A stretch of DNA of 64,000 nt from SIG607 sp045592625 (GCA_045592625.1 JAZNVC010000016.1:1-64000), one strand, 5' to 3'; counted from the first letter of the stretch, positions 18,179-26,674 are shown. Program-made: numbers and translations. Notes: generated by a model not told the origin, from the sequence alone.

Positions 18179-18348
18179 TGATATTCTGTTCTGACGAACA
18201 GAATGATATTATGCCTAACGGCATAGTGGTATTTTCGCGTTGCAAAAGTGATATTATATTCGCCATCAAAACTCGCGAAACGAATATCACTTTGACGAAG
18301 TCAAAATATCACTGCGAAGCAATATAACTCGCCGAAAGGCGAATATAC
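18179..18348. repeat. Hairpin array with flipping linker (array 1)
   Basis: Seven or so micro-palindromes (e.g. TTCTGTTC-TGAC-GAACAGAA at 18184-18203, ATGCC-TAAC-GGCAT, TTTGAC-GAA-GTCAAA, TCGCC-GAAA-GGCGA) separated by TGATAT in the left half and ATATCAC in the right half, so the linkers can pair across the array. It fills most of the 427-base gap 18049-18475. No gene seen in it. Confidence 0.7.
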
Positions 18349-18352
18349 CTGA

Positions 18353-18385
18353 AAAACCGACTTGTCGAAACAAGTCGGTTTTTCT
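18353..18385. terminator. Strong hairpin terminator
   Basis: AAAAACCGACTTGT/ACAAGTCGGTTTTT, T-rich on both sides, directly after array 1. Confidence 0.8.
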
Positions 18386-18475
18386 GGGAAGGTAGCACAA
18401 ATTCGGACCCTTTGATTTTTTGATTTATGGGTTTGAACTCCTACATATTTTAAGATAGTGTTTGATAAATAAATT

Positions 18476-18808
18476 TCAGTCTTTTGGTCTGGGACCATTG
18501 GGCAGACGGTTTCCATTTTCATCGCGGTTAATGGGAGTTGCTTTGAGATGAAATTGTATACATCCATCAGCACAAGGAATATTAATTTCATATTTTTCTT
18601 TTTCCCCTCTATATGTAAAGTCACCACCACATCGAATGACTTCACACCATGTGTATACTTTTATCATTGTTTTAGGACACATTCCAGCAGGACATTCATA
18701 GGAAAAAACAAATTTGTCTCCTTTTTCCAAACCGAGCCTACAATGTCCTGCTTTACCTGATATTGCGGTTAATTCAAATTGCCAATCTTCAGTACACCAT
18801 TTTTGCAT
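18476..18808 (-). CDS. TIGR04076 family small protein
   Basis: 110 residues. Family pattern: G-K-A-G-H-C-R-L-G-L-x-x-G-D-K-F near 15-30, F-S-Y-E-C-P-A-G-M-C-P-K-T near 36-48, and a late cysteine pair. Proteins of this family are found across anaerobes and have no established function; the four to six cysteines suggest metal or redox chemistry (inference). ATG 18808 follows GGGGGAT. No partner genes; adjacent to the island's left end. Confidence 0.75.
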   Translation of the reverse strand: MQKWCTEDWQFELTAISGKAGHCRLGLEKGDKFVFSYECPAGMCPKTMIKVYTWCEVIRCGGDFTYRGEKEKYEINIPCADGCIQFHLKATPINRDENGNRLPNGPRPKD

Positions 18809-18896
18809 ATAAATATCCCCCGTCAAATTCTTATTTGTTGGTTAAATTATACCATAAGTTATATTTATAATCAACGCTTTGCGAAGCGGACAGCGA

Positions 18897-18999
18897 AATT
18901 ATTCATTATTCATCAGCAAAGCGGCTTCATCATTCATTATTCATTACGAAAATCCGTTTAAATGAATGATGAATATTGAATAATGAAAAATGAATAATA
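18897..18999. repeat. ATTCATTATTCATT-type dispersed repeat, second copy
   Basis: Same family as 101-180: shares CATCATTCATTATTCATTA exactly and CGAAAATCCGTTTAAAT in inverse orientation; arms ATTCATTATTCAT / ATGAATGATGAAT pair with each other. The recombinase frame runs into it. Confidence 0.55.
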
Positions 19000-20511
19000 C
19001 AAAACGAAAATCCTGCCGACAACAATCGACAGGATTTTCGTTTTGGCAGAGCGGATGCAGTTAAATCCGAACTTAAATCTGAGTTTTCTATTTCACTCAG
19101 GCTAACGGTTTCAGAGCCGTCTTTATAGTTAAAGGTTATCACCATTTTATCATCATACAGATATATCGTATTGATAAAGCTATCAATCAGTCTGCGTTTA
19201 TGATCTAAACGGCGAGTATTGTATTTGCGGAAACGGTGGAACCAAAATAGAATTTGGTCTTTTGTAAGCAACGGCTTTGACATTTCCTCTTTGATGATTT
19301 GAACAGAGATGTCGCTCTTTTGCTTTTCCAAATCTTCAAGGCGTTGCTTAGTGGATGGAGTAACAATACCCTGCTGAATGGCATTAAGAAGATTATCAAT
19401 ACCTCTTTGAATGTCAGCGTACTGTTTTTTAAGCATCGGCAAAACGGTATTTTCTTTACCTTGAATTTCTATTATGGTATCGGCGATCTTTTCAAGAAGA
19501 GCATCATCAAAAAGCACTTTTTCAATTTGCTTTACAACAATGTCTTCTATCCAATCTTTCTTAACGGTTTTCTTATCACAACCGCTGTGCTTTTTAACAC
19601 CAACACATTTATAATAGCGATATACGGTTGAGGTCTTGCTCGTTCCGCTTTCACCAACCATAAAACACTCGCATTTACCGCAACGCAATTTTGTAGTCAG
19701 CAAATATTCATCTTCGGCTTTATGTTTTGCCGGAGCCTTTTTATTCGAAGCCATACGTCGCTGAACACGGTCAAATAACTCATCAGGAATGATAGCGGGA
19801 ATACCGTGCGGATGAACAATCTCACGATATTTGAACTCGCCGATATAACGGCGGTTTTTAAGCATTCGGGTAACCATATCAACGCCAATTTTACCACCGA
19901 AAGCAGAGCGCAATCCTTTAGCGTTCATTTCCTGTGCAATCTCGGTCATAGAAGCTCCTTCGGCATAACGCTTAAATGCTTCTAAAACGGCAGGTGCAAC
20001 CAAAGGATCTATTTGAAAATGTTGTTCGCTATCAATGGTATATCCCAACGGTAGAGTGCCACCGTTGAATTTGCATTTATAAGCATTTTCCGTAAGACCA
20101 CGTACAACCTTTTCAGAAAGCTCGGCAGAATAATATTCCGCCATACCTTCAAGCACCGCTTCCATAAGGATGCCTTCCGAACCTTCGGAAATCTTTTCCG
20201 TGGCGGATATAACTTTAACACCGTTTTTTTCGGAGCGCAGCTTTGTAATGAGCAGAATCGTAACGGTCACGCGCAAAGCGATCGAGTTTCCATACAATAA
20301 TAAGCTCGAACTTTTTACTCGCACTATCCTTTATCATCTTCTGAAAGTCAGGACGGTTATCCGTTCTGGCAGAAAAAGCACGGTCGATATATGTGCCAAC
20401 GATTTGAATATCGTTCTTTTCAGCAAAAGCCTTGCACTCACGCAACTGACCTTCAATGGACTCTTCACGCTGGTTGTCACTTGAATATCGTGCGTATATT
20501 ACAGCTGTCAT
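18930..20511 (-). pseudogene. Large serine recombinase, frameshifted in a homopolymer
   Basis: Two overlapping frames make one large serine recombinase of about 526 residues. The first part (20511 down to about 20230) has MTAVIYARYSSDNQRE with the catalytic serine at 10, and KLDRFARDRYDSAHYKA. The second has NGVKVISATEKISEG…, the Recombinase domain (about 160-260), a zinc ribbon (LRCGKCECF…YYKCVGVKKHSGC) and a coiled coil. They join if the run of seven A (minus strand; 20224-20230) loses one base. The C-terminal 45 or so codons run through an inverted repeat and the dispersed repeat, so the true end may be replaced. It follows the STAND gene by 18 bases. Function if intact: integration/excision of this island. 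Confidence 0.85.
19000..19045. repeat. 20-bp inverted repeat inside the recombinase 3' end
   Basis: CAAAACGAAAATCCTGCCGA paired with its near-perfect complement 6 bases later (one mismatch). Looks like a terminator or element end, yet the recombinase frame reads through it. Confidence 0.7.
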
Positions 20512-20529
20512 TTAACTACCTCGCTTTCT

Positions 20530-22866
20530 CTAATATTTTCTGTCAAAAATATAGTCTACTTCGTCGTCATCATTGTCATCGCTGTTATTAGAAGACCTAC
20601 TATATTCTGAATCATGTGGAGATTTATCAAGATACGAATCAACTAGATTTTCTGCGCCATATACAGAAACAGTACTATTTTCTATATAAGAATCTAAATC
20701 AACTTCCACGGGAATATGTTTAATTATATCAAATAATTCATCCTTTACAGAAGCTTCAACCTCTTCCTCAATTGATGAAACAGCATCAAATGTATCTATA
20801 TCTTCTTCGTACTCGGAGTTCGTTGTTGCAAAATACACTGCATCTTCCACATTAGGGTTATAATCGTCAGCATCAACATAATCACAGAACTCATCTATTG
20901 CGTTTTTAAAACCATCTTCTATTGATTGAATAAAAATTGTTCTTTTTTCCTCATCAATAAAAAAATTGTTTAACAAATTAATTATTCTAGGCAATTCCTG
21001 TATATCAAAATATTTCAAGAATTTTGATAAATTATCATATTCACTCAAGAAATCAATGACATTATAGTATGCCATAATATCATCATTAGTTAAAATGTTT
21101 TCGATTAACTCAATTGAACCAACCTCGGAAAGGCCACGGAAGAACAATGGTGAGGGATTTAATAGAAATTCATAAATTGTTGTTGTGTAATAAATATCTA
21201 GAATAGATGCCTTACCTATAAAATAAATTTTCAGCGCATTTTTTTGCCACTTATCGATAAAGTCATAGCTATCAATGCAATGGTTTTTAGTGTTTTTTAT
21301 TCCCCATTCTTCATATTCTAAATCCGACAGCAATCTCTTAATTTGATTAACATGAGTTGAATTTTCAACAAGAATTTCTTTTTCAACAAAATTTTCTTTT
21401 AGCCGTGAATCCAAATAATCATTAATGGATGGATTTGCCATAGCAAGTTTTTTGGTTTTGGCTGCCTCTAATAATACAACTAACCCATCTAGTAATCTCT
21501 TAAGCGATGCTTCATATTGATTAATTGTAATATCAATATCTGTTTCTTTTTTTATCCTTGTATTAAAACATTTTTTAATGTCTTCTTCATTAAAACCCAA
21601 ATCTGAAAATGAATAAATAATTGATAACAAAATGCGATCCGTTTTTAGTAATCTGATTTCGTACTCATCTTTCCATATCTCTTTTGGATTTTTCAAATGA
21701 TTATCTATGAAATTATAATAATCTTTTGGAGGAATCTTTTCATAACGTTTGGGATTACAAATAAATTCAATAATTCTAGGATTATAGTTAGGGTGTTTTA
21801 TGATATCCCTATATCGTTTATCCTTTTTTATTTCTTCAAAATATTCTTTACCCATTTTGTTAAAACACAGATGATTATAAAAAATCTTAGCCTTTTCAAT
21901 ATTTGAAAGAGCATTCATATCAATTATAAAAACTTTATATTCATCATTATCAAAGCTTTTAACAAGTTCCAAGTTTCGTTCTTTTGCTTCTTTATAAATA
22001 GTGACGCGTGAATTAAGTATTAATAATTTATTTGAAGAAATATTAACATATTTGATTAATGAAAGCAGTTCACTATTTTGGCTATCCTTCATTTGGAAAT
22101 ACGCTTGGCCAAAACAATCGTCAATTAGTATTATTTCTTTTTCTTCGGGATTACGAGATATTGACTTTTTCAATGCTTGTAAATCAGAAGTGTTGGTTGT
22201 AAACCTAACTTTATACCCTTCGGCTGCATAATAAAGAACTAACATTTTAGATGTTATGGTTTTTCCAACACCCGGATTCCCAACTATAAATAGAGTCTTA
22301 TTATTCTTTAAGCAATGCAACGCTTCATTATATGCCTCAGTTTGAACAAATAGCGATTTTTCTTTATTTATATTTGATAGCAAAACTTCGCAATCAATAA
22401 AGGTATCCCCGCTTGCAATATCCTGTAATATCCCCGTTGATTCAATCCATAACTTATAATGCTTTTTAAGGATTTCAATATTTTTAGGACAAGTTAGAAA
22501 ATCATCTATTTCGTTTAGCGTTATAATATTTGCTGGGGAATCCATATAACCTGAAAACAAATTAAATATTTCAGATATTTTTTTAGGAGAAAGGGCTTTA
22601 GAACAACAAACATAATATTGATTGGGATTTAATTTTTCGACTTTTTTCTGTTCTTTTTTTAAACTTGAAATAAGTTGAGAAACAGTTGAATCACCATAGT
22701 GCTTCACCTGAACAATAATGTTTTTGGTGTGTACATTATCACATAAATCAACGCCACCATCTTTTCCTGAAGCGAAATGATGCAGTTTTACTGCTAATTT
22801 TTTCTGCATAATATCTTGGCATAAATATTCAAACTCTACATCATTCAAATTTCCGTAATTTAGCAA
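20530..22866 (-). CDS. REase-STAND NTPase, Avs-like defence protein
   Basis: 778 residues. Residues 8-140: Mrr-like PD-(D/E)xK nuclease with KDGGVDL (D40) and IVQVKH (Q53, K55). Residues about 175-400: STAND P-loop ATPase of the nSTAND3 type, Walker A GNPGVGKT (196-203), Walker B IILIDD (245-250). The remainder is helical, a likely sensor, ending in an acidic tail. STAND proteins sense phage parts, oligomerise and fire the nuclease (Avs paradigm). The start is TTG 22866 after GGGGGAT. Fic lies 17 bases upstream, the recombinase 18 bases downstream, so one transcript. More AT-rich than the housekeeping flanks, a sign of transfer. Confidence 0.8.
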   Translation of the reverse strand: MLNYGNLNDVEFEYLCQDIMQKKLAVKLHHFASGKDGGVDLCDNVHTKNIIVQVKHYGDSTVSQLISSLKKEQKKVEKLNPNQYYVCCSKALSPKKISEIFNLFSGYMDSPANIITLNEIDDFLTCPKNIEILKKHYKLWIESTGILQDIASGDTFIDCEVLLSNINKEKSLFVQTEAYNEALHCLKNNKTLFIVGNPGVGKTITSKMLVLYYAAEGYKVRFTTNTSDLQALKKSISRNPEEKEIILIDDCFGQAYFQMKDSQNSELLSLIKYVNISSNKLLILNSRVTIYKEAKERNLELVKSFDNDEYKVFIIDMNALSNIEKAKIFYNHLCFNKMGKEYFEEIKKDKRYRDIIKHPNYNPRIIEFICNPKRYEKIPPKDYYNFIDNHLKNPKEIWKDEYEIRLLKTDRILLSIIYSFSDLGFNEEDIKKCFNTRIKKETDIDITINQYEASLKRLLDGLVVLLEAAKTKKLAMANPSINDYLDSRLKENFVEKEILVENSTHVNQIKRLLSDLEYEEWGIKNTKNHCIDSYDFIDKWQKNALKIYFIGKASILDIYYTTTIYEFLLNPSPLFFRGLSEVGSIELIENILTNDDIMAYYNVIDFLSEYDNLSKFLKYFDIQELPRIINLLNNFFIDEEKRTIFIQSIEDGFKNAIDEFCDYVDADDYNPNVEDAVYFATTNSEYEEDIDTFDAVSSIEEEVEASVKDELFDIIKHIPVEVDLDSYIENSTVSVYGAENLVDSYLDKSPHDSEYSRSSNNSDDNDDDEVDYIFDRKY

Positions 22867-22882
22867 ATTATATCCCCCACAA

Positions 22883-24043
22883 TTATTTGATAACCTTATA
22901 CTTAACCCTCGGACCGAATTTAACAGAAGAAAGAAGTCCTAAATCTTCAAATTTAAGGACAAAGCCTCTGATGGTTGCATAGGCAGCATCGCCAAAGTCT
23001 TTTTCAAGTTGTTTTGTGGAAAACTCCTCTGTACCGTAGAAAGAAAGCACAAACTTCCAGAGCTTTGTTTCTTTTTCGGTTATCTTGCCGCCCTTAACTG
23101 CATCATCATAAACTGTTAAGGTTTCAACGGCGGCAGACCCCTCATTCATTTTATTGTAAACATTGTTTATAAAATAAATAATGAATGGAGTTACATCAAT
23201 TTTACCGCTATACTTTTTGTTTTCTTCAATAGCCGTGTAAGCATCATAATACGCTTTGCGGCTTTTTTCTATTTGACTTGAAAACGGAATAAACAATGCA
23301 GATTGATAACCTTTCTGAATCAGGAACCACAAATGAACAAGCCGAGCCATTCTTCCGTTACCGTCAAAATACGGATGCACAAAAGCGATATAAAAATCAA
23401 TAATTGCCGCCTTAATTAAATCATTAATATCGTCTTCAGCATTAACGAAAGCGATAAGCGATTTCATAAACTCTGGAACCATTTTATAGTCAAGTCCCGA
23501 ATGCTCAACATGGTCGCTGACAACATAAACAGTATCGTGTCTATAGAAATTTCCTTCGGCTAATTTATCATCACCCGTAAGGAAATCACCAACCGTCATC
23601 ATATAAAGTTTATATAAATTATCTTCGGTTATTTTGTTAGAGGTATCGGCAATAAACTCAAGACCGTGCTTGATACCTAAAATTCTATTCTCCTGCTCGT
23701 CTTTTGGTGCCATACCTTTAAGAATTTTGCGTACACTATCTCTGCTGAAATCAATGCTTTCAATGGCAGAGGTTGCAACAATCTCATCCTCGGCGGCCTT
23801 TATGCCGTAATGTCCATCTTGCGATTGCAATAAAAGTTTAACAGCATTTTGATTTACCGCCGCATGATTTTCGATAAAAACAATGTTATTATCATCAAAA
23901 TCTAAAAGCGGTAAAGTTTTATAATACAATTCTTCTAAGGTGTGCAAAAAAGCATTAAAATCATCGCCATATTTATAGTTCATTTTTTGATAATCTGTAA
24001 AATGCTTGTCCTTTAGCATTTTAGTAAAAATTTTAATATCCAT
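22883..24043 (-). CDS. Fic-domain protein (AMPylase-type, self-inhibited class II)
   Basis: 386 residues. Complete Fic motif HPYFDGNGRMAR (223-234) in a FIC domain of about 115-290, an N-terminal inhibitory segment TSAIES (91-96) resembling (S/T)xxxE(G/N), Fic_N before it and a winged-helix-like C terminus (about 320-386). Active Fic enzymes transfer AMP or other nucleotides to target hydroxyls. CGGAGG precedes the ATG. First gene of the Fic-STAND-recombinase transcript, with a near-consensus promoter and operator-like repeats. It may be a toxin-type defence component or a regulator of the operon (inference). Confidence 0.85.
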   Translation of the reverse strand: MDIKIFTKMLKDKHFTDYQKMNYKYGDDFNAFLHTLEELYYKTLPLLDFDDNNIVFIENHAAVNQNAVKLLLQSQDGHYGIKAAEDEIVATSAIESIDFSRDSVRKILKGMAPKDEQENRILGIKHGLEFIADTSNKITEDNLYKLYMMTVGDFLTGDDKLAEGNFYRHDTVYVVSDHVEHSGLDYKMVPEFMKSLIAFVNAEDDINDLIKAAIIDFYIAFVHPYFDGNGRMARLVHLWFLIQKGYQSALFIPFSSQIEKSRKAYYDAYTAIEENKKYSGKIDVTPFIIYFINNVYNKMNEGSAAVETLTVYDDAVKGGKITEKETKLWKFVLSFYGTEEFSTKQLEKDFGDAAYATIRGFVLKFEDLGLLSSVKFGPRVKYKVIK

Positions 24044-24065
24044 AAAAACCTCCGATATTCGTTGG

Positions 24066-24108
24066 TATCAGTTTATATCAGTATAGCGCATGCAAGAAAG
24101 ATTGTCAA
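24066..24108 (-). promoter_or_regulatory. Promoter and operator of the Fic-STAND-recombinase operon
   Basis: Minus strand: TTGACA (24103-24108) and TATACT (24080-24085) with 17-base spacing. ACTGATA occurs twice (24076-24082, 24066-24072), overlapping the -10 and start site, as a repressor target would. Confidence 0.65.
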
Positions 24109-24212
24109 GTATAATAAAAAGCAAAATCCTACTATCAATAGGATAATAGGATTTAATAAGTTTGGATTGCATAATATAATTGTTTTGTAGGATAATGAGT
24201 TCTATAAAAATT

Positions 24213-24881
24213 TTATGTTTTGGGTTCTGTTTTAAAAGCTATCTCTAAGAAATTCAAAATACCATCATACATTTTTATAATATCATCATATTCTACATAT
24301 ATTTGATGATCTTCTTCTCTGTAACCAATATTAAATTTATCAAATTTTTTGGTATCTTTTATAATTCTGCCTCCATTATGAACGATCATGTGTCTTGCTT
24401 CACATATTGCGTCAACATATTCCCAATATTTATTAGAGGTAAAACCTACTATTCCTACCTGCTCTTTCAAATAGTTTTTTGCACGACTTAATCCTTGCCC
24501 TTTTATATCGTAGACTTTGATCTGTAATTTGTTAAACTCATAATACACATTACATAAAGTGTATACCGCCTCTTCAAATAGAGATACCATTGTAATTAAA
24601 AGAGAATATTGTGTAAGCAAATCCACGCGTGTAGAGGTTAAAAGATTGTTCATCATAGTACGATTCTCTAAATCATAAAGTCCTTCTTCTCTTGCGGTAT
24701 TTGTAATTTTTGAGTAGGAATCAGTTAGCATATCTAATGCCAATTTATTGTTCTCAATAACACTGCGAAATGGTAAGAGATCACAGTGGGCTAAATATAA
24801 AGCCATTTCGCCTGGCTTGTGCATATTATAATTATTCATATCGGGAAAAAGAACATCGCAGTCTATACTGTATTTATTCAT
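24213..24881 (-). CDS. HEPN-like protein (RX4H motif)
   Basis: 222 residues, not assigned to a named family. Helical; residues about 88-175 look like a HEPN domain: a long amphipathic helix (DLLTQYSLLITMVSLFEEAVYTL), then EARHMIVHNGG with R163 and H168 in the R-x4-H arrangement used by HEPN RNases. GAAAAGGTG precedes the ATG. It has its own promoter with an extended -10 (TGCTATAAT) and lies between the Fic operon and the ncRNA, all defence-type cargo. RNase activity is inference; it could also be a non-catalytic HEPN. Confidence 0.55.
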   Translation of the reverse strand: MNKYSIDCDVLFPDMNNYNMHKPGEMALYLAHCDLLPFRSVIENNKLALDMLTDSYSKITNTAREEGLYDLENRTMMNNLLTSTRVDLLTQYSLLITMVSLFEEAVYTLCNVYYEFNKLQIKVYDIKGQGLSRAKNYLKEQVGIVGFTSNKYWEYVDAICEARHMIVHNGGRIIKDTKKFDKFNIGYREEDHQIYVEYDDIIKMYDGILNFLEIAFKTEPKT

Positions 24882-24921
24882 AAATTACACCTTTTCTTTA
24901 TTAATAGTTCAAGTCATACTA

Positions 24922-24930
24922 ATTATAGCA
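24922..24930 (-). promoter_or_regulatory. Extended -10 of the HEPN-like gene
   Basis: TGCTATAAT on the minus strand, about 41 bases before the ATG; no good -35 seen, which is usual for extended -10 promoters. Confidence 0.5.
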
Positions 24931-25032
24931 TACAAACGCTTATAAACCTATTATTAGTGAGTATAAAAAAGAATTTATATGTTTGTTTTCACAAAATGAA
25001 AGAAATATCTTCCTTTTTAAAACCGTTTATGA

Positions 25033-25038
25033 TATAAT
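25033..25038 (+). promoter_or_regulatory. -10 element of the structured RNA
   Basis: TATAAT, 8 bases before the predicted 5' end of the RNA; the -35 region is weak. Confidence 0.5.
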
Positions 25039-25045
25039 AAACTCA

Positions 25046-25212
25046 CCACATAAAACTCTAAAATGTATTTTCCGCACAGAAGTGGGCATTTTACTTCGGT
25101 AAAAGTGCTGACTTCTTATTTCGCATTTCTGTGTGGAGTGTGGAGTTTTGTGTGGTAGCAAATCGAAGTCGAGCATTTTTCGGTGCGTGGCTTCGGTCAC
25201 GCACTTTTTTTA
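25046..25212 (+). ncRNA. Structured non-coding RNA with terminator, three stacked stems
   Basis: Outer stem 25046-25058 with 25143-25155 (13 bp, one wobble). Middle stem 25071-25084 with 25124-25137 (14 bp, two wobbles). Apical hairpin TTTTAC-TTCG-GTAAAA (25089-25104) with a UUCG tetraloop. A rho-independent terminator GTGCGTG…CACGCAC plus eight Ts follows (25183-25212). Overall a rod of about 110 nt with bulges, then a terminator, about 167 nt in all. The rod shape recalls 6S RNA, but I do not claim homology. It may be a stand-alone RNA or an attenuating leader of the two genes downstream. It fills most of the gap 24882-25227. Confidence 0.6.
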
Positions 25213-25227
25213 ATAAGGGGAATAGTA

Positions 25228-25422
25228 ATGGCTGAAAAACCTCAGAAAAGAAAAACAAGTTTTTTAAGTAAACCATTTGATTTAAATAGAAATGGAAGAA
25301 TCGATCCTGCAGAAGCAGCTTTGATTATGATGGTTATAGATGACGTTAACAAGGAAAAACCGCCACAAAATGTCAAAAATAATGTCATTGATATTGATGA
25401 TATGGATATAAAAGGTATTTAG
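25228..25422 (+). CDS. Small EF-hand-like protein
   Basis: 64 residues. After a basic start (MAEKPQKRKTSF) comes DLNRNGRIDPAEAALI (19-34), which has the D-x-N-x-N-G-x-I-D-x-x-E spacing of an EF-hand or dockerin calcium loop; the C terminus is acidic (IDIDDMDIKGI). The ATG at 25228 follows AAGGGG 7 bases upstream. It is 14 bases before the membrane-nuclease gene and almost certainly co-transcribed with it, just after the structured RNA's terminator. No known family recognised; a calcium-responsive partner of the nuclease is speculation. Confidence 0.6.
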   Translation: MAEKPQKRKTSFLSKPFDLNRNGRIDPAEAALIMMVIDDVNKEKPPQNVKNNVIDIDDMDIKGI

Positions 25423-25436
25423 GAGAGTGTAAGATT

Positions 25437-26543
25437 ATGCCATTTTTGATAATTATACTAATTGTTATTGTAGGAATTGTAGTTTATAGTTCTTATACTT
25501 CATCACAAAACAATAAACAGCGTGAAGCAAATATTGAACGAAGAAAAGCTTTTGTAACTTCATCTTTTCCCAATGCACGCATCATAGTGAATAACGGAAA
25601 CTATTTATTCTATATGGATGATGCAAAACAATTGTTTGGTATTGATGATAGTGGAACCACATATAGTTATTCCGGATTGCGATCTATTAACATCTATAAT
25701 GATGCAATTAATTTTAGCCATGATAGTGCCTCATATCATGGCCTCCAAATAGGAAAAAGTGCTTTCCCGGATGACAAGTCAGCACCTCTTGATAGCAATT
25801 TGGTTTCTGCGGTTGCAAGTGCAATGTTTCCAATATTGCGGAATAATTTACATAAAAAACTAACGGCGTGTGGCATCACACCGACTCATGAGTATGTAAA
25901 TCGTGGACAAATTTGGGGTTGTGATATAAACTCAAAAGTATATTACAACACACACGCATATTTTCAAATTCATGATTTTTCTAAGTTGCGTAATGTATCA
26001 ATGCAAGACGTTAGTGGCAATCCCGATTGGAAATGCAATTACATCATTACCGTTGTAACAAAAGGTGATGACGGTTGGGATGACGATGTATTAGATATCT
26101 ATGTTGATGACAGCACAACATTAAATAATTTGTTGACTATGTTCAAAGGGATAAAGGATAGACAAAACAGTTTTGATATAAGGGATGAACAAAAAGATTT
26201 TGATTTAATGGAAGGACATGAATTTGAATATTTTTGTGCAAAACTTTTGAAAAACAACGGTTATGAAAATGTTAATGTAACACAAGGAAGCGGAGATCAA
26301 GGTATAGATATTATTGCGTATAAAGATGGAATTAAATACGGTATTCAATGTAAATGCTATACTTCCGATATTGGAAATAAAGCAGTACAAGAAGTTTTTG
26401 CAGGAAAAGCGTTTTATGAATGCCATGTTGGAGTAGTGTTAACTAATCGCTTCTTTACAAAATCGGCAATAGAATTAGCTAAAAAGGATGGTATCATTCT
26501 TTGGGATAGAAATAAGTTATTAGAATTAATAGAGAATTATTGA
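25437..26543 (+). CDS. Membrane-anchored Mrr-type restriction endonuclease
   Basis: 368 residues. One N-terminal transmembrane helix (4-20), a middle domain of unknown fold (about 35-245) and a C-terminal Mrr_cat nuclease (about 255-365): HEFEYFCAKLLKNNGY, GDQGIDI with D291, IQCKCY with Q304 and K306, then VGVVLTN. All catalytic residues of the PD-(D/E)xK fold are present. Mrr-like nucleases cut foreign or modified DNA; membrane anchoring suggests action at the entry point of phage or plasmid DNA (inference). GGAGAG precedes the ATG. Partner of the small EF-hand-like gene. Confidence 0.8.
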   Translation: MPFLIIILIVIVGIVVYSSYTSSQNNKQREANIERRKAFVTSSFPNARIIVNNGNYLFYMDDAKQLFGIDDSGTTYSYSGLRSINIYNDAINFSHDSASYHGLQIGKSAFPDDKSAPLDSNLVSAVASAMFPILRNNLHKKLTACGITPTHEYVNRGQIWGCDINSKVYYNTHAYFQIHDFSKLRNVSMQDVSGNPDWKCNYIITVVTKGDDGWDDDVLDIYVDDSTTLNNLLTMFKGIKDRQNSFDIRDEQKDFDLMEGHEFEYFCAKLLKNNGYENVNVTQGSGDQGIDIIAYKDGIKYGIQCKCYTSDIGNKAVQEVFAGKAFYECHVGVVLTNRFFTKSAIELAKKDGIILWDRNKLLELIENY

Positions 26544-26556
26544 AGTTAAAATAGCA

Positions 26557-26601
26557 AAATCATAAGCGGAGGTGATTTAACATCACCTCCGCTTATGATT
26601 T
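26557..26601. repeat. Perfect 19-bp inverted repeat containing SD and anti-SD
   Basis: AAATCATAAGCGGAGGTGA, 7-base loop, exact complement. The left arm carries GGAGGTGA (an ideal ribosome site) and the right arm TCACCTCC (the 16S rRNA 3'-end sequence). Placed 13 bases after the Mrr stop; probably its terminator, although the T-run is poor. Confidence 0.75.
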
Positions 26602-26674
26602 GTATCAAAAAACGCTGGACTTGTGAGATTTGTTGTGGTATGTATTTGTGTTGCAAAAAGGAGGTACAACACAA

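Noticed and set aside
18179..18348. CRISPR array
   Set aside because: Units differ in sequence and length and lack constant repeats with spacers; no cas genes in the window.
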